55,806 nucleotides of DNA from Fibrobacter succinogenes (GTDB taxonomy: Bacteria > Fibrobacterota > Fibrobacteria > Fibrobacterales > Fibrobacteraceae). This document shows positions 1-8,582 of this stretch, in pieces. Numbering within the stretch: position 1 is the first letter of the stretch; the number at the start of each line of letters is the position of its first letter. Where the stretch lies: assembly GCA_902768715.1 (NCBI GenBank), contig CACXMH010000037.1, positions 1 to 55,806 on the forward strand, given 5' to 3'. Under the pieces are notes generated by a model. That model had not been told where the DNA came from. It saw only the letters and a program-made list of their open reading frames with translations, and did no database searches. The position numbers and the translations under genes are program-made.

Positions 1-1
1 G

Positions 2-196
2 CTTATCCTCGACTCCAAGAAGCCGACGATCCCGGTTGCAGAATACATCTACACCGAAAACCGCTACAAGCAGCTCACCCGTAACAATCCGGAAGTGGCA
101 AAGAAGCTCGCCGACGACCTCCAGAAGGAAGTGGACGCCCGCTACGCATTCTATGATGCCATGTCCAAGGATACGGAAGGGCTGATCAGCCTGTAA
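2..196 (+). CDS. Pyruvate:ferredoxin (flavodoxin) oxidoreductase, C-terminal end (partial)
   Basis: Only the last 64 codons are in the window, ending at TAA 194-196. The tail (LDSKKPT, then ENRYKQL, then NNPEVAKKLADDLQKEV and RYAFY) matches the extreme C-terminus of NifJ/PFOR-type homodimeric 2-oxoacid oxidoreductases, where an LDSK-P motif is followed by a ..RY..L....P..A..L helix. In the family this enzyme oxidises pyruvate to acetyl-CoA and CO2 and reduces ferredoxin, in the cytoplasm. The identification rests on the tail alone; cofactor and CoA domains lie outside the window. A strong hairpin terminator follows about 70 nt downstream, so the gene ends its transcription unit. Confidence 0.7.
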   Translation, partial: LILDSKKPTIPVAEYIYTENRYKQLTRNNPEVAKKLADDLQKEVDARYAFYDAMSKDTEGLISL

Positions 197-197
197 G

Positions 198-256
198 AGG
201 TTTGAGGACGCGACTTCGTCGCTTTGAGCGATGAGGTCGGCCTTACGGCCTTTGAG
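198..256. repeat. TTTGAGG-type intergenic palindromic repeat, copy 1
   Basis: Alternating TTTGAG and GATGAGGTCG blocks are separated by small self-complementary cores (for example GGCC-TTAC-GGCC). The same blocks recur at about 7501-7561 and 8444-8580 with different cores. Confidence 0.55.
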
Positions 257-265
257 ATTATTAGT

Positions 266-305
266 AAGACGAGAGTCGAAGAAACTTCGGCTCTCGTCTT
301 TTTTT
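266..305 (+). terminator. Rho-independent terminator after the PFOR gene
   Basis: A long stem AAGACGAGAGTCGAAG pairs with CTTCGGCTCTCGTCTT (one wobble/mismatch) around an AAA loop and is followed by a T-run. Confidence 0.85.
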
Positions 306-323
306 GTCAAGAAAAAATTGAAG

Positions 324-770
324 CTAGTCGTCCATTCCAACGAGCTGGAACTGTTCGTTGAATTTCAGTTCCAGGTCATTGGCGAGTTCTACGTCGTAAC
401 CGTAGCGTTCCTTGTCCACCTTGATGACAGGAGTCGTGGCGTAGTTCGCCTTTACATAGTCGGCGATTCCCTTGGGAACAAAGCTTGCGGGCACGCCCTT
501 CTGCTTATTCTCCACCTTGTTCCAGGTGCCGTCCTTGAAAAGCTCAATCTTGGTGCCGTCATCCAGGCGGACTTCGTACTTGGTCTTTTCGAAGAATCCG
601 GAATCCTTTTCGGCAAAGAGAATCTTCTGGGCGGGGAACTTTTGTGCCACGAAGGTCTTGACGGCGGCGGGCAACTGGTCCACGGCAATAGGAGTGTCGT
701 CGGCATAGGCGGCAACCGACAGGAACAGGGCACAAACAATAGCCATAACGAACTTGTGGGCGTACGACAT
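324..770 (-). CDS. Periplasmic PepSY-like (DUF2874-type) protein
   Basis: 148 aa, starting at ATG 770 behind a good AAGGAG site. Residues 1-23 form a Sec signal peptide ending near AYA-DD. The mature part contains two related units: LPAAVKTFVAQKFP...YEVRLDDGTKIELFKDGTW (about 33-85) and VPKGIADYVKANY...YDVELANDLELKFNEQF (about 96-145). This is the layout of PepSY-like proteins of the putative beta-lactamase-inhibitor-like group, which are small secreted proteins of unknown ligand. It is monocistronic, with its own consensus promoter at 812-840. The role is unknown; family-level assignment only. Confidence 0.75.
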   Translation of the reverse strand: MSYAHKFVMAIVCALFLSVAAYADDTPIAVDQLPAAVKTFVAQKFPAQKILFAEKDSGFFEKTKYEVRLDDGTKIELFKDGTWNKVENKQKGVPASFVPKGIADYVKANYATTPVIKVDKERYGYDVELANDLELKFNEQFQLVGMDD

Positions 771-811
771 GATAAACTCCTTGGTTAAAGTGTTTTCTCG
801 TTTACATCCAT

Positions 812-840
812 AATATACATCAAAAATTCAATAATGTCAA
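812..840 (-). promoter_or_regulatory. Sigma-70-type promoter of the PepSY-like gene
   Basis: On the reverse strand TTGACA (840-835), a 17-nt spacer and TATATT (817-812) lie about 41 nt upstream of the ATG. The region 841-945 is AT-rich with no gene. Confidence 0.75.
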
Positions 841-944
841 ATATATAATTTTCATTATTTTAATCAAAAATTTTTATCAATGATTAAAAACCGATTATAT
901 ACTACGCTCATGTAAAAAATACAAATTTATCTATAACATGGAAA

Positions 945-970
945 GAAAAATGCCCCGTCAAGCGGGGCAT
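945..970 (-). terminator. Terminator downstream of the carboxyltransferase gene
   Basis: Reverse strand: TGCCCCG, a TTGA-type loop, CGGGGCA, then five Ts. Confidence 0.75.
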
Positions 971-1007
971 AAAAGGATTTACTCCTATTTTTAGCGGATT
1001 CGGTCAA

Positions 1008-1171
1008 GCCGAGCAGCCATTACCCGTGAACCGCAGGCGACTCGTATTGACGAGTCGTCGAAGGCGAGCTTTGGACACTTGCGCTTTAGCGCTTAGTGTA
1101 CATGGCCACCTTTAGGTGGGCGCGAGGCGATTCCGGAGACTCTGCTACAAGAATGAGCCGAGCAGCCATTA
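1008..1171. repeat. 15-bp direct repeat bracketing a hairpin-rich spacer
   Basis: GCCGAGCAGCCATTA occurs at 1008-1022 and again at 1157-1171, where it spans the last codons and stop of the carboxyltransferase gene. The 134 bp between hold small hairpins such as GACTCGT/ACGAGTC and an ACACTTGCGC...GCGCTTAGTGT arm pair. It looks like an insertion with a target duplication. Confidence 0.55.
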
Positions 1172-2713
1172 TAGCGGTACGTTGCCGTGTTTCTTGCATT
1201 CCGTAGGAATGGGATTGTTGGCCTCGAGGCTGTTGAAAGCCGCGATAATACGAGCACGGGTTTCCGTCGGGGACACCACCTCGTCGATAGAGCCCGTGCT
1301 TGCCGCAATATAGGGGTTCAGGTGCTCGTTTTCGTACTTGGCGATAAAGTCCGCACGGGCCTGCTTGGGGTCGGCGGCGGCGGCGATTTCCTTCTTGTGG
1401 ATAATATCTACCGCACCTTCGGCTCCCATCACCGCAATCTGGGCGATAGGCCAGGCCAGCACGTAATCGGAGCCCAGATGCTTGGAGTCCATGGCGATGT
1501 AGGCGCCGCCGAAGGCCTTGCGCATGATGAGCGTAATCTTCGGGACGGTGGCTTCGGCATAGGCGTAGAGCAACTTGGCACCGTGACGGATGATGCCGTT
1601 GTATTCCTGTTTCTTGCCGGGCATGTACCCCGGAACGTCGGCCATGGTGAGGAGCGGAATGTTGAAGCAGTCGCAGAAGCGGATAAAGCGGGCGGCCTTG
1701 TCGCTGGCGTCGATATCCAAAGTGCCTGCCAGGTACTGGGGCTGGCTGGCCACGATACCCACGGCCTTGCCTTCGATGCGGGCAAAGCCCACCACCACGT
1801 TCTTCGCGAAATCGGGCTGGACTTCGAAGAAGCTGTCTTCATCTACCAGGATAGAGATGGGCTGGCGCACGTCAAAGACCCGCTTTGCGTTTTCGGGAAC
1901 CAGGTCCTGAATCTGGGAGGAACGGTCCTTGTAGTTGAACTTGGTGACCGGGCTTCTTTCGAAAGCGCTCTGGGGCAAGTATCCCAGGAGCTTGCGGACA
2001 CCGTCCAGGCAGGACTTGTCGTCGCTGTAGGCAAAATGAACCACGCCGGAGGTGGCCTTGTGAACCTGGGCTCCGCCCAAGTCCATGGCAGAAATCTGCT
2101 CACCGGTAACAGCCTTCACCACACCCGGGCCCGTAATGAACATCTGGGCGGTGTTTTCCACCATGAAGATGAAGTCGGTAATGGCCGGAGAATAGCAGGC
2201 ACCGCCTGCGCAGGGGCCGAGCACCACGGAAATCTGGGGAATGAGGCCGGAGGCGTGGGTGTTGCGCTTGAAAATTTCGGCATAGCCGTCAAGAGCGTGG
2301 ACGCCTTCTTCGATACGGGCTCCACCGCCGTCATTGATGCAAATAAAAGGAGCGCGGGACTTGACCGCCAGGTCCATGGCGTGGCAAATCTTCTGGGCAT
2401 GAACTGCACCGAGGGTTCCGCCGTTCACGGTGAAATCCTGGGAACTGGCATAGACCAGACGGCCATTGATCTTGCCGTAGCCGGTCACCACGCCGTCGCC
2501 CGGAAGGCGTTTCTTTTCGGGCAGGTAGGCGGCTTCGGACTGCTGGAAAGCACCGATCTCTACGAAGGTGCCCTTGTCGAACAGGTATTCGACACGCTCG
2601 CGGGCGGTCATCTTGCCCTGTTCGTGCTGACGGGCCACACGGGCTTCGCCGCCGGCAGCGTCGCGGACAGCGTTACGGTTTTCCAGTTCCTTGATATACT
2701 TTTGGTCCCACAT
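1169..2713 (-). CDS. mmdA: Carboxyltransferase subunit of a biotin-dependent acyl-CoA carboxylase/decarboxylase (MmdA/PccB type)
   Basis: 514 aa, the usual length for the family. Two crotonase-like carboxyltransferase domains are visible: the N-terminal half with GGARIEEGVHAL and GPCAGGACYSPA, and the C-terminal half with DVPGYMPGKKQEYNGIIRHGAKLLYAYAEA-type sequence and KAFGGAYIAM. Known relatives are methylmalonyl-CoA decarboxylase alpha and propionyl-CoA carboxylase beta, which move CO2 between biotin and methylmalonyl-/propionyl-CoA. In a succinate/propionate fermenter either direction is plausible. The biotin carrier and partner subunits are not adjacent, so decarboxylase and carboxylase cannot be separated from this window. 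Confidence 0.85.
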   Translation of the reverse strand: MWDQKYIKELENRNAVRDAAGGEARVARQHEQGKMTARERVEYLFDKGTFVEIGAFQQSEAAYLPEKKRLPGDGVVTGYGKINGRLVYASSQDFTVNGGTLGAVHAQKICHAMDLAVKSRAPFICINDGGGARIEEGVHALDGYAEIFKRNTHASGLIPQISVVLGPCAGGACYSPAITDFIFMVENTAQMFITGPGVVKAVTGEQISAMDLGGAQVHKATSGVVHFAYSDDKSCLDGVRKLLGYLPQSAFERSPVTKFNYKDRSSQIQDLVPENAKRVFDVRQPISILVDEDSFFEVQPDFAKNVVVGFARIEGKAVGIVASQPQYLAGTLDIDASDKAARFIRFCDCFNIPLLTMADVPGYMPGKKQEYNGIIRHGAKLLYAYAEATVPKITLIMRKAFGGAYIAMDSKHLGSDYVLAWPIAQIAVMGAEGAVDIIHKKEIAAAADPKQARADFIAKYENEHLNPYIAASTGSIDEVVSPTETRARIIAAFNSLEANNPIPTECKKHGNVPL

Positions 2714-3020
2714 GTTTTGTTCCTTTTGTTTAAAAATCTAGGTTCGGGGCTCGAGGTTCGGGGTTCGTGTTTGCGAGTTTTAGGACTTGTCATCCTCACG
2801 AAAGTGAGGATCCGCTAGATTGCAGTAAGCGGATGTTCGCATTCGCGAACATGACGAATTCACTACACATTCCACATCCCTCATTCTTCTCACAACCGTG
2901 AAACGGGGGCGTTGCGGGGGTGTCCCCCGCAGAGGGGGTAGCGGATGCGGCTAGGAGATCCCCGCCTTCGCGGGGATGACAAGTCGCAGGAGCGAGGGGG
3001 AGTCCTCCCCCACCCTTGGA
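2714..3020. repeat. Intergenic region with three palindromic GGAT...ATGAC elements
   Basis: No gene seen. It holds a low-complexity AGGTTCGGGG tract (about 2741-2768) and three hairpins of one family: 2788-2816 (arms CCTCAC/GTGAGG), about 2830-2857 (arms GTTCGC/GCGAAC) and 2953-2981 (arms CCCCGC/GCGGGG). Each has a GGAT-type left flank and an ATGAC right flank. A further CGGGGG-rich inverted repeat lies near 2905-2935. Confidence 0.6.
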
Positions 3021-3671
3021 TTACTTCTTCTTGGCCTTCTTAGCAGGAGCCTTCTTGCAAGCCTTGGAGCACTTGCAAGCGCTCTTGCAGAACTTCACGT
3101 AGGCGGCGAGGGTGTCGCAGAAGACTTCGTCGGGGGTGTTGTCGCCGTTGATGCGGCTGATGATGGACTTGCTGTACTTGCCCAGCACCTTGGCGGTGGA
3201 TTCCTTATAGACCTTGAGGCGGTTCTTGATGACGGCTTCGTCGGCGTCGTCCTTGCGGCCTTCGATTTTTGCGCGGTTCAGGAGGCGGGCAACGATGGTC
3301 TTCTCGTCCTTGATGTCCAGCACAAAGATGTGCTTCACGTCAACCACGGATTCGATGAGCTTGACCTGGGCGACAGTGCGAGGAATGCCGTCGAGGAGGA
3401 GGGTGTCCTTGTCCGGATTCACCTTGTTGGTGTTCACCAGGCCTTCGATGAAGCGGCCGAAGATTTCAACAGTGGCTTCGTCGGGAACCAGGAGGCCCTT
3501 GCTGGAGTAAGAAGCGAGAAGCTTGCCGGATTCGCTGGAAGGAGCGATGCCGCGGAAGATGTCGCCCGTGGAGATGTGCTTGAGGGCGGTGGTAGCAGCG
3601 AGCTTTGCGCCGACGGTGCCCTTGCCGGAACCGGGTGCGCCAAAGATGAGAACTGCAGGAATTTTAGCCAT
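3021..3671 (-). CDS. adk: Adenylate kinase with a Cys/Lys-rich tail
   Basis: 216 aa. I place the start at ATG 3671 (MAKIPAVLIFGAPGSGKG) because an AGAGGTT ribosome site precedes it; a longer reading from 3710 adds a non-homologous leader. The P-loop GAPGSGKG (about residues 10-17), the STGD motif, DGIPRT and the LLNRAKIEGRKDD region identify adenylate kinase with a short lid; it interconverts AMP+ATP and 2 ADP in the cytoplasm. The C-terminus is unusual: after YVKFCKSA there is a tail with several cysteines and then a Lys/Ala run (KKAPAKKAKKK) not typical of the family. Confidence 0.85.
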   Translation of the reverse strand: MAKIPAVLIFGAPGSGKGTVGAKLAATTALKHISTGDIFRGIAPSSESGKLLASYSSKGLLVPDEATVEIFGRFIEGLVNTNKVNPDKDTLLLDGIPRTVAQVKLIESVVDVKHIFVLDIKDEKTIVARLLNRAKIEGRKDDADEAVIKNRLKVYKESTAKVLGKYSKSIISRINGDNTPDEVFCDTLAAYVKFCKSACKCSKACKKAPAKKAKKK

Positions 3672-3771
3672 TGTTGAACCTCTTGGGTTGATTGTTAAAT
3701 TTCGGCCCAAAAGATAGAAAATGGCAGTGCCTGCAAGATGTTGATTTTATTACTTTCCGCTTGCTAAAGGG

Positions 3772-3810
3772 CAAAAAAGAAAATTCCGTGGAAAGTCCAC
3801 GGATTTTCTG
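3772..3810 (-). terminator. Terminator downstream of clpC
   Basis: Reverse strand: the AGAAAATCCGTGGA arm pairs with TCCACGGAATTTTCT and six Ts follow. Confidence 0.8.
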
Positions 3811-3835
3811 TTACGTGCAAGACCCGGACCAAATT

Positions 3836-6361
3836 CTAGCCGGAATTCGTGCCGTCTTCGGGAATCTTTTCGCAGGCGAAGGACAGCTTGCCGTCCTTGA
3901 CTCCGATGGTGATGGTGGAAAAGTCCGTCATGGTCTCGAGAAGGAGGCCTTCGGCAATTTCGTCTTCTACCAGGTTCTGGATGGTGCGGCGGATGGGGCG
4001 AGCCCCCAGGGCGGAATCGTAGTTGTGGTTCACGATGAATTCCTTCGCTTCCTGGGTCACCTCCAGCAGGATTCCCCTTTCGGAGAGGTTCTTCTGCAAG
4101 AAGGAAAGCTGGATATCCACCACAGACACTAGGTCTGCCTTGGACAGTGGGCGGAACACGATCTGCTCGTCAATACGGTTCAAGAACTCCGGCGAGAAGA
4201 CGCGCTTCACCTCTTCGCGGATGGCGGTTTCCATGCGCTCGTAGTCGTCGGTCTCCCCCATCTTGGTGAATCCCATGCCAGAGCTGTGGCGGACTTCGCG
4301 GGCGCCGGCGTTGCTGGTCATGATGATGATGGTGTTCTTGAAGTTGATCTTTCGGCCGTAGCTGTCGGTCAGAATACCGTCGTCCAGAATCTGCAAAAGC
4401 AGGTTGTAGATGTCGGGGTGAGCCTTCTCGATTTCGTCCAGAAGCACCACGCTGTAGGGGCGCTTGCGGACCTTCTCGCTGAGCTGGCCGCCGCTTTCCT
4501 CGAAGCCCACGTATCCCGGAGGCGCTCCGATGAGGCGGCTGATGCTGTGCTTTTCCATGTATTCGCTCATGTCGATACGGATCATGGAATCTTCGCTGCC
4601 GAAAAGGGAAAGGCTTAGCACCTTCGCAAGTTCCGTCTTGCCCACACCGGTGGGACCCAGGAACAGGAAACTCCCCATGGGGCGCTTGGTGTCGCGGATG
4701 CCTGCGCGGGTGCGACGTATTGCCTTGACCACGGCATCTACCGCCTGGTCCTGCCCGATGACGCGTTCCTTGATTTCGTCGCCCAGGTGCAAAAGTTTCT
4801 TGGCTTCTTCGCCGGCGAGGCGGCTTACGGGAATGCCCGTCATCTTGCTGATGCAGTCACGAATGGCGTTTTCATCTACCACGGGAATGGTTTCGGATTC
4901 CTTGTCGGCGGACAGGGCGTCGCGACGTTCCATCACCTGCTTTTCCAGTTCTTCGGTCTTGTCCCTGAGGGAGGCGGCCGTCTCGAAATTCTGGTTGGCC
5001 ACGGCGTCGTCCAGCTGCCGCTTGGTTTCTGCCAGTTCGTCTTCCAGGTCCTTCAGATCCTGAGGAATACAGATGGAATCTAGGCGCACGCGGGCGCCGG
5101 TTTCGTCCAGCACGTCGATGGCCTTGTCCGGCAAGAAACGTTCGCTGATGTAGCGTTCCGCCAACAGGACCGCCGCACGGACAGCGTCGGGTGTGTAATG
5201 CACCTTGTGGTGGGCTTCGTACTTGGCACGGAGCCCGTCCAAAATCAGAATGGAATCTTCGGCGTTGGGCGGGTTCACCACGATGGTCTGAAAACGGCGT
5301 TCCAGGGCCGCATCCTTCTCGATGTACTTGCGGTATTCATCGATGGTGGTAGCACCTATGCACTGGAGCTCGCCTCGGGCCAGCGCCGGCTTGAAAATGT
5401 TGGAGGCGTCCAGGCTGCCTTCGGAGCCACCTGCGCCAACGATAGTGTGGAGTTCGTCGATGAACAAAATGACGGAGCTGTCCACACGCTGAAGCTCCAT
5501 AATGAGCCCCTTCACACGTTCCTCGAACTGGCCGCGGTACTTGGTGCCCGCCACCATGGCGGCCACATCCAGAGTCACCACACGCTTGTTCATAAGGAGT
5601 TCCGGAATCTTCTTCTGCACAATCTTCTGGGCCAGGCCTTCCACGATGGCGGTCTTGCCTACGCCGGGCTCGCCGATAAGGGCGGGATTGTTCTTCTTGC
5701 GGCGGCAAAGAATCTGGATAAGCCGTTCGATTTCCTGCTCGCGGCCGATGATGGGGTCCAGCTTGCCTTGGCGGGCCAGGGCCGTCAGGTCGCGGCCGAA
5801 ATGATCCAGGATAGGCGTCTTGGACTTGGTGCCGGGACGCCCCTGGGGGCCGCCCTGTCTCGGGCTGGAAATGGGTTCGTCGGGCTGGTCGTCGGCACTG
5901 CCCCGCTTGAGCTGGTCCAGGGCCTGCTGGAAACTTTCGAAGGTCACGTTGTAGGTGGAAAGGGTGGCCGCCGCCGGAGAATCGCTCTGCTGGAGTATGG
6001 CAAGCATCAAGTGCTCGGGACCGATATACTGGTCACCCTCTTCTTTTGCAATCTTTGCGGCGTTGAACATGACCGCCTTGGTGCGGGCGGTAAAGGCCAG
6101 GAGGCCTCCGCGGTTGTCGCCGCCGATGGTCATGAGGCCGCCGTCGTTGGTGAGGGCCCGCTGGACAACCTCCCCCAGTTCCGCAAGGTTCACCTTCAGG
6201 GCCTTCAGGGTCTCGGAGGCATAGCCAGAATCTTCGCGGACAAGGCCCAGAAGAAGATGTTCCACCGTAATGCTGTCGCTTCCCAGGTTACGGGCCGCCA
6301 TACGGGCCGCCTGGAGGACTGCCTTTGCCTTTGCAGAAAAAATACCGTTATTCTCAGACAT
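3836..6361 (-). CDS. clpC: ATP-dependent Clp protease ATP-binding subunit ClpC
   Basis: 841 aa. Order: Clp N-domain repeats (1-150), a Gly/Pro/Gln-rich linker, AAA1 with Walker A GEPGVGKT (230-237) and [10 protein letters not shown], a middle domain with a UVR-like motif ([19 protein letters not shown] region), AAA2 with GPTGVGKT (about 570) and [13 protein letters not shown], and a ClpB_D2-like C-terminal domain. The UVR motif and length make this ClpC rather than ClpA or ClpB. It unfolds substrates for ClpP in the cytoplasm; clpP is not in the window. The gene is monocistronic, bounded upstream by a repeat-rich AT-rich spacer. Confidence 0.92.
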   Translation of the reverse strand: MSENNGIFSAKAKAVLQAARMAARNLGSDSITVEHLLLGLVREDSGYASETLKALKVNLAELGEVVQRALTNDGGLMTIGGDNRGGLLAFTARTKAVMFNAAKIAKEEGDQYIGPEHLMLAILQQSDSPAAATLSTYNVTFESFQQALDQLKRGSADDQPDEPISSPRQGGPQGRPGTKSKTPILDHFGRDLTALARQGKLDPIIGREQEIERLIQILCRRKKNNPALIGEPGVGKTAIVEGLAQKIVQKKIPELLMNKRVVTLDVAAMVAGTKYRGQFEERVKGLIMELQRVDSSVILFIDELHTIVGAGGSEGSLDASNIFKPALARGELQCIGATTIDEYRKYIEKDAALERRFQTIVVNPPNAEDSILILDGLRAKYEAHHKVHYTPDAVRAAVLLAERYISERFLPDKAIDVLDETGARVRLDSICIPQDLKDLEDELAETKRQLDDAVANQNFETAASLRDKTEELEKQVMERRDALSADKESETIPVVDENAIRDCISKMTGIPVSRLAGEEAKKLLHLGDEIKERVIGQDQAVDAVVKAIRRTRAGIRDTKRPMGSFLFLGPTGVGKTELAKVLSLSLFGSEDSMIRIDMSEYMEKHSISRLIGAPPGYVGFEESGGQLSEKVRKRPYSVVLLDEIEKAHPDIYNLLLQILDDGILTDSYGRKINFKNTIIIMTSNAGAREVRHSSGMGFTKMGETDDYERMETAIREEVKRVFSPEFLNRIDEQIVFRPLSKADLVSVVDIQLSFLQKNLSERGILLEVTQEAKEFIVNHNYDSALGARPIRRTIQNLVEDEIAEGLLLETMTDFSTITIGVKDGKLSFACEKIPEDGTNSG

Positions 6362-6505
6362 AAACAGGTGTTAGGTAATAGGTTGTAGGTTATAGGTTAC
6401 ATCCATCAGATTTAGGAAAAATGGAAAATCACACATACAATAAATATATATAACAATCCGCGCAAGATTTTTTCCCTAATTCCTAAGACCTGTAACCTAA
6501 AACCT
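6362..6505. repeat. Low-complexity AGGTTATAGGTT-type inverted repeat between clpC and lolD
   Basis: Near 6366-6400 the block TAGGT(T/A)ATAGGTTGTAGGT is reiterated. The complementary block GTAACCTAAAACCT lies at 6492-6505, giving an imperfect inverted repeat around an AT-rich core. No gene; the clpC promoter is probably in the core (TATATATATT stretch near 6445). Confidence 0.45.
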
Positions 6506-7180
6506 CTATTGAATGATGCCGCCGTGCATCACGACCCTACGTTTGGCGAAACTCGCCAATTTTTCGTCGTGGGTCACGATGAGGAAGGCCTGGTTGAACT
6601 TTTCGTTCAGCTCGCCAATCAGCTCGTTGAGCATCTGGGAATTGGCCTCGTCCAGGTTGCCGCTGGGCTCGTCGGCCAGCACCAAATCCGGATGGTTCAT
6701 GAGGGCACGGGCGATGGCCACCCGCTGGCGTTCGCCGCCACTGAGTTCCCTGGGCAAATGTTTCAGGCGGTCCTTGAGACCCACCGTCTCCAACAGCATG
6801 GCGGCTCGTTCCTTGCATTCCGCCTCAGAGGTTCCCAGGATGCGGCCCGGAACGCAGACGTTCTCGATGGCCGTAAATTCGCTGAGCAGGTGGTGGAACT
6901 GGAAAACGAACCCTACCTGCACCCGATGGTACATGTCACGCTCCTGGCTGCTGAACTTGGAAAGAGGCTTGCCCTTGAAAAGGATTTCGCCGGAAGTGGG
7001 CGTGTCCAGCATGCCCACCAGGTTCAAGAAGGTGGACTTGCCCGACCCCGAAGAGCCGGTGAGAGCCACCAGCTCTCCCGCTTCCATGGAAAAGTTTACG
7101 CCCTTGAGGATTTCAAGTTCTTCACCAGTTTCGGAGAACACCCGCCGGAGATCAATAGTTTGCAAAAGTTTATCAGACAT
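6506..7180 (-). CDS. lolD: ABC transporter ATP-binding protein, LolD/MacB type
   Basis: 224 aa from ATG 7180 (MSDKLLQ); a TTG nine bases upstream is less likely. Walker A GSSGSGKS, Q-loop FVFQFHHLL, signature LSGGERQRVAIARAL, Walker B LVLADEPSGNLD and H-switch VTHDEKLA are all intact. The FQFHHLL...EFTAIENV and SGNLD wording is typical of LolD, which powers lipoprotein release from the inner membrane with LolC/E. No permease gene is adjacent, so a MacB/FtsE-like role cannot be excluded. It begins 9 nt after a small zinc-ribbon membrane protein and is probably co-transcribed with it. Confidence 0.82.
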   Translation of the reverse strand: MSDKLLQTIDLRRVFSETGEELEILKGVNFSMEAGELVALTGSSGSGKSTFLNLVGMLDTPTSGEILFKGKPLSKFSSQERDMYHRVQVGFVFQFHHLLSEFTAIENVCVPGRILGTSEAECKERAAMLLETVGLKDRLKHLPRELSGGERQRVAIARALMNHPDLVLADEPSGNLDEANSQMLNELIGELNEKFNQAFLIVTHDEKLASFAKRRVVMHGGIIQ

Positions 7181-7189
7181 AAAAAACAA

Positions 7190-7456
7190 TCACAGAACAA
7201 ATAAAGCCAAGAAAACAATCAATGCCAAAAAGGGGACGGCAAAAAGCGACAGAAACAATACACAGTAAAAGGAAACCTTCAAGTTCCAAAAGAACAAGCG
7301 CCACGATCCCCGTTTTGTCTTGCAAATTTCATTTTGACAGTCCTTGCAAATATTCCCCACCCTGTTCCGCACTCGAATGGCAAGGTTGCTCTGAAGGGGG
7401 GACATGCCCACCTTGTCGTTGAAATCCTTACCGCATTTTGAACATTTGCACTGCAT
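7190..7456 (-). CDS. Small zinc-ribbon membrane protein
   Basis: 88 aa. The N-terminus has a CKCSKCGKDF pair and a second CKDCQNEIC pair (about residue 38), a four-plus-cysteine treble-clef/zinc-ribbon pattern. A C-terminal hydrophobic hairpin follows (about 53-88, very Leu/Phe/Val-rich). Unknown function; the stop is 9 nt from the lolD start, implying co-expression. Confidence 0.7.
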   Translation of the reverse strand: MQCKCSKCGKDFNDKVGMSPLQSNLAIRVRNRVGNICKDCQNEICKTKRGSWRLFFWNLKVSFYCVLFLSLFAVPFLALIVFLALFVL

Positions 7457-7500
7457 GGCGAGAATATAGTAAATAGTGGGTAGAATCTAGGGGCTAGGGG

Positions 7501-7561
7501 GTATGAGGTGTGAGGTCGGGCCGGAGTTTACCCTGAGTTTTATCGAAGGGGCCCTTTGAGG
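7501..7561. repeat. TTTGAGG-type repeat, copy 2, with a CCCTGAG...CGAAGGG element
   Basis: TATGAGG and GTGAGGTCG blocks are followed by CCCTGAGTTTTATCGAAGGG (7533-7552) and a closing CCCTTTGAGG. The inner element is related to CCCTTCGGCAGGCTCAGGG at 12250-12269. Confidence 0.5.
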
Positions 7562-7582
7562 CGCGGGGCACGGAAATCGCGA

Positions 7583-8518
7583 TTAAGAACGCTTTGCGGC
7601 GATAAGAACCACGGAACCGAGAATCAGGGCAATTCCGATTCCAAGGCGTACAGTGAGGATTTCTCCAAAGACAAGTACACCGATGGACACGGCGGTTACG
7701 GGTTCGAGAGCCCCGAGAATTGCCGTAGGCGTAGAACCTATAATCTTTACGGCCTTCACCATGAATATAAGCGAAAGAACCGTCGGTACAGCACCCAGCA
7801 TAAAGCCCCAGCCCCAGGAACTGGCCTGCATAAACACCGGCGGAAGCCCGGAGCCCAGCGTCACCGAATAGAGCAACAAAAACACCATGCAGAAACTGAT
7901 GGCGTAAAAGGTCATCTTTACGGAGCCCATCTGCAGCTTGATGCGGTTCGCCATCACCATATAGATGGCATAGGATATAGAAGAGATAAACACCAGCACA
8001 AGCCCTACCGTGCTCAGGGGCGCTCCATCTCCGCCGCGGTACAAGAGGGCAATTCCCGCCATGGAAACGGCGATGGAAACAATGGTCCAGACCTTGATTT
8101 TTTCCTTGAAGAATACGGCCATCAGCACAGAAACTTCCAGCGGGTAAAGGAACAGGAGCGTAGAGGCTAGCCCCGCGTCCATGAACTTGAAGGAGGCGTA
8201 ATAGGTCAGGGAACTCACCGCAAAGAGGAACCCGAACGCAACAAGCGCGCCGAATTCGCGAAACGAAATTTTAAAGTGCGAACCCTTCGCAATGACAACA
8301 ACAAAAAGGAGGAGCGCCGCCGTAAAGAATCGGTAAAAGAGGACCGTTTCCGGAGAATACCCCTGGGCGTACAAATGCAGGGCCCCAAGGGGGTTCGTGC
8401 CGTAACAGATGGCGGAAAGGGCCGCAAAGACGAAGCCTTTTATAGCGGTGAGGTCGCTTCGCTTTGAGGTTTGAGTTCGCTCGCATTGCTCGCTTTGAGT
8501 TTTTTTAATTAAAAACAT
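7583..8518 (-). CDS. EamA/DMT-family transporter with a repeat-derived N-terminus
   Basis: 311 aa, ten hydrophobic segments in two five-helix halves, each with the EamA pattern (AALSAICYGTNPLGA... and VFISSISYAIYMVMA...). DMT transporters export or import metabolites across the inner membrane; the substrate is unknown. The first ~26 residues (MFLIKKTQSEQCERTQTS...) lie in a TTTGAGG-type repeat rather than in family-conserved sequence, and the repeat's own TTTGAGG sits 5-6 nt before ATG 8518 where a Shine-Dalgarno site would be. No ATG occurs between there and the first conserved helix, so either the repeat supplies the start or a non-ATG start is used. Confidence 0.82.
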   Translation of the reverse strand: MFLIKKTQSEQCERTQTSKRSDLTAIKGFVFAALSAICYGTNPLGALHLYAQGYSPETVLFYRFFTAALLLFVVVIAKGSHFKISFREFGALVAFGFLFAVSSLTYYASFKFMDAGLASTLLFLYPLEVSVLMAVFFKEKIKVWTIVSIAVSMAGIALLYRGGDGAPLSTVGLVLVFISSISYAIYMVMANRIKLQMGSVKMTFYAISFCMVFLLLYSVTLGSGLPPVFMQASSWGWGFMLGAVPTVLSLIFMVKAVKIIGSTPTAILGALEPVTAVSIGVLVFGEILTVRLGIGIALILGSVVLIAAKRS

Positions 8519-8580
8519 ATTGCCTCAAAGGGCAAAGCCCGACCTCATACCTCAAAGTGCCCCAGGCACGACCTCATAGC
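8444..8580. repeat. TTTGAGG-type repeat cluster, copies 3-5
   Basis: Forward strand units GTGAGGTCG-CTTCG-CTTTGAGG and TTTGAGTTCGCTCGC...CTTTGAG at 8444-8500, and reverse-complement units CCTCAAAGGGCAAAGCCCGACCTC-type at 8522-8580. The cores differ but remain self-complementary (GGGC/GCCC; GTGCC/GGCAC). Confidence 0.55.
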
Positions 8581-8582
8581 TA

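Noticed and set aside
1187-2818. A 543-codon forward reading frame antisense to the carboxyltransferase gene
   Set aside because: Shadow of the GC-rich third positions of the reverse-strand gene; no family features.
5198-6388. A 396-codon forward frame antisense to clpC
   Set aside because: Shadow frame; clpC is unmistakable on the other strand.
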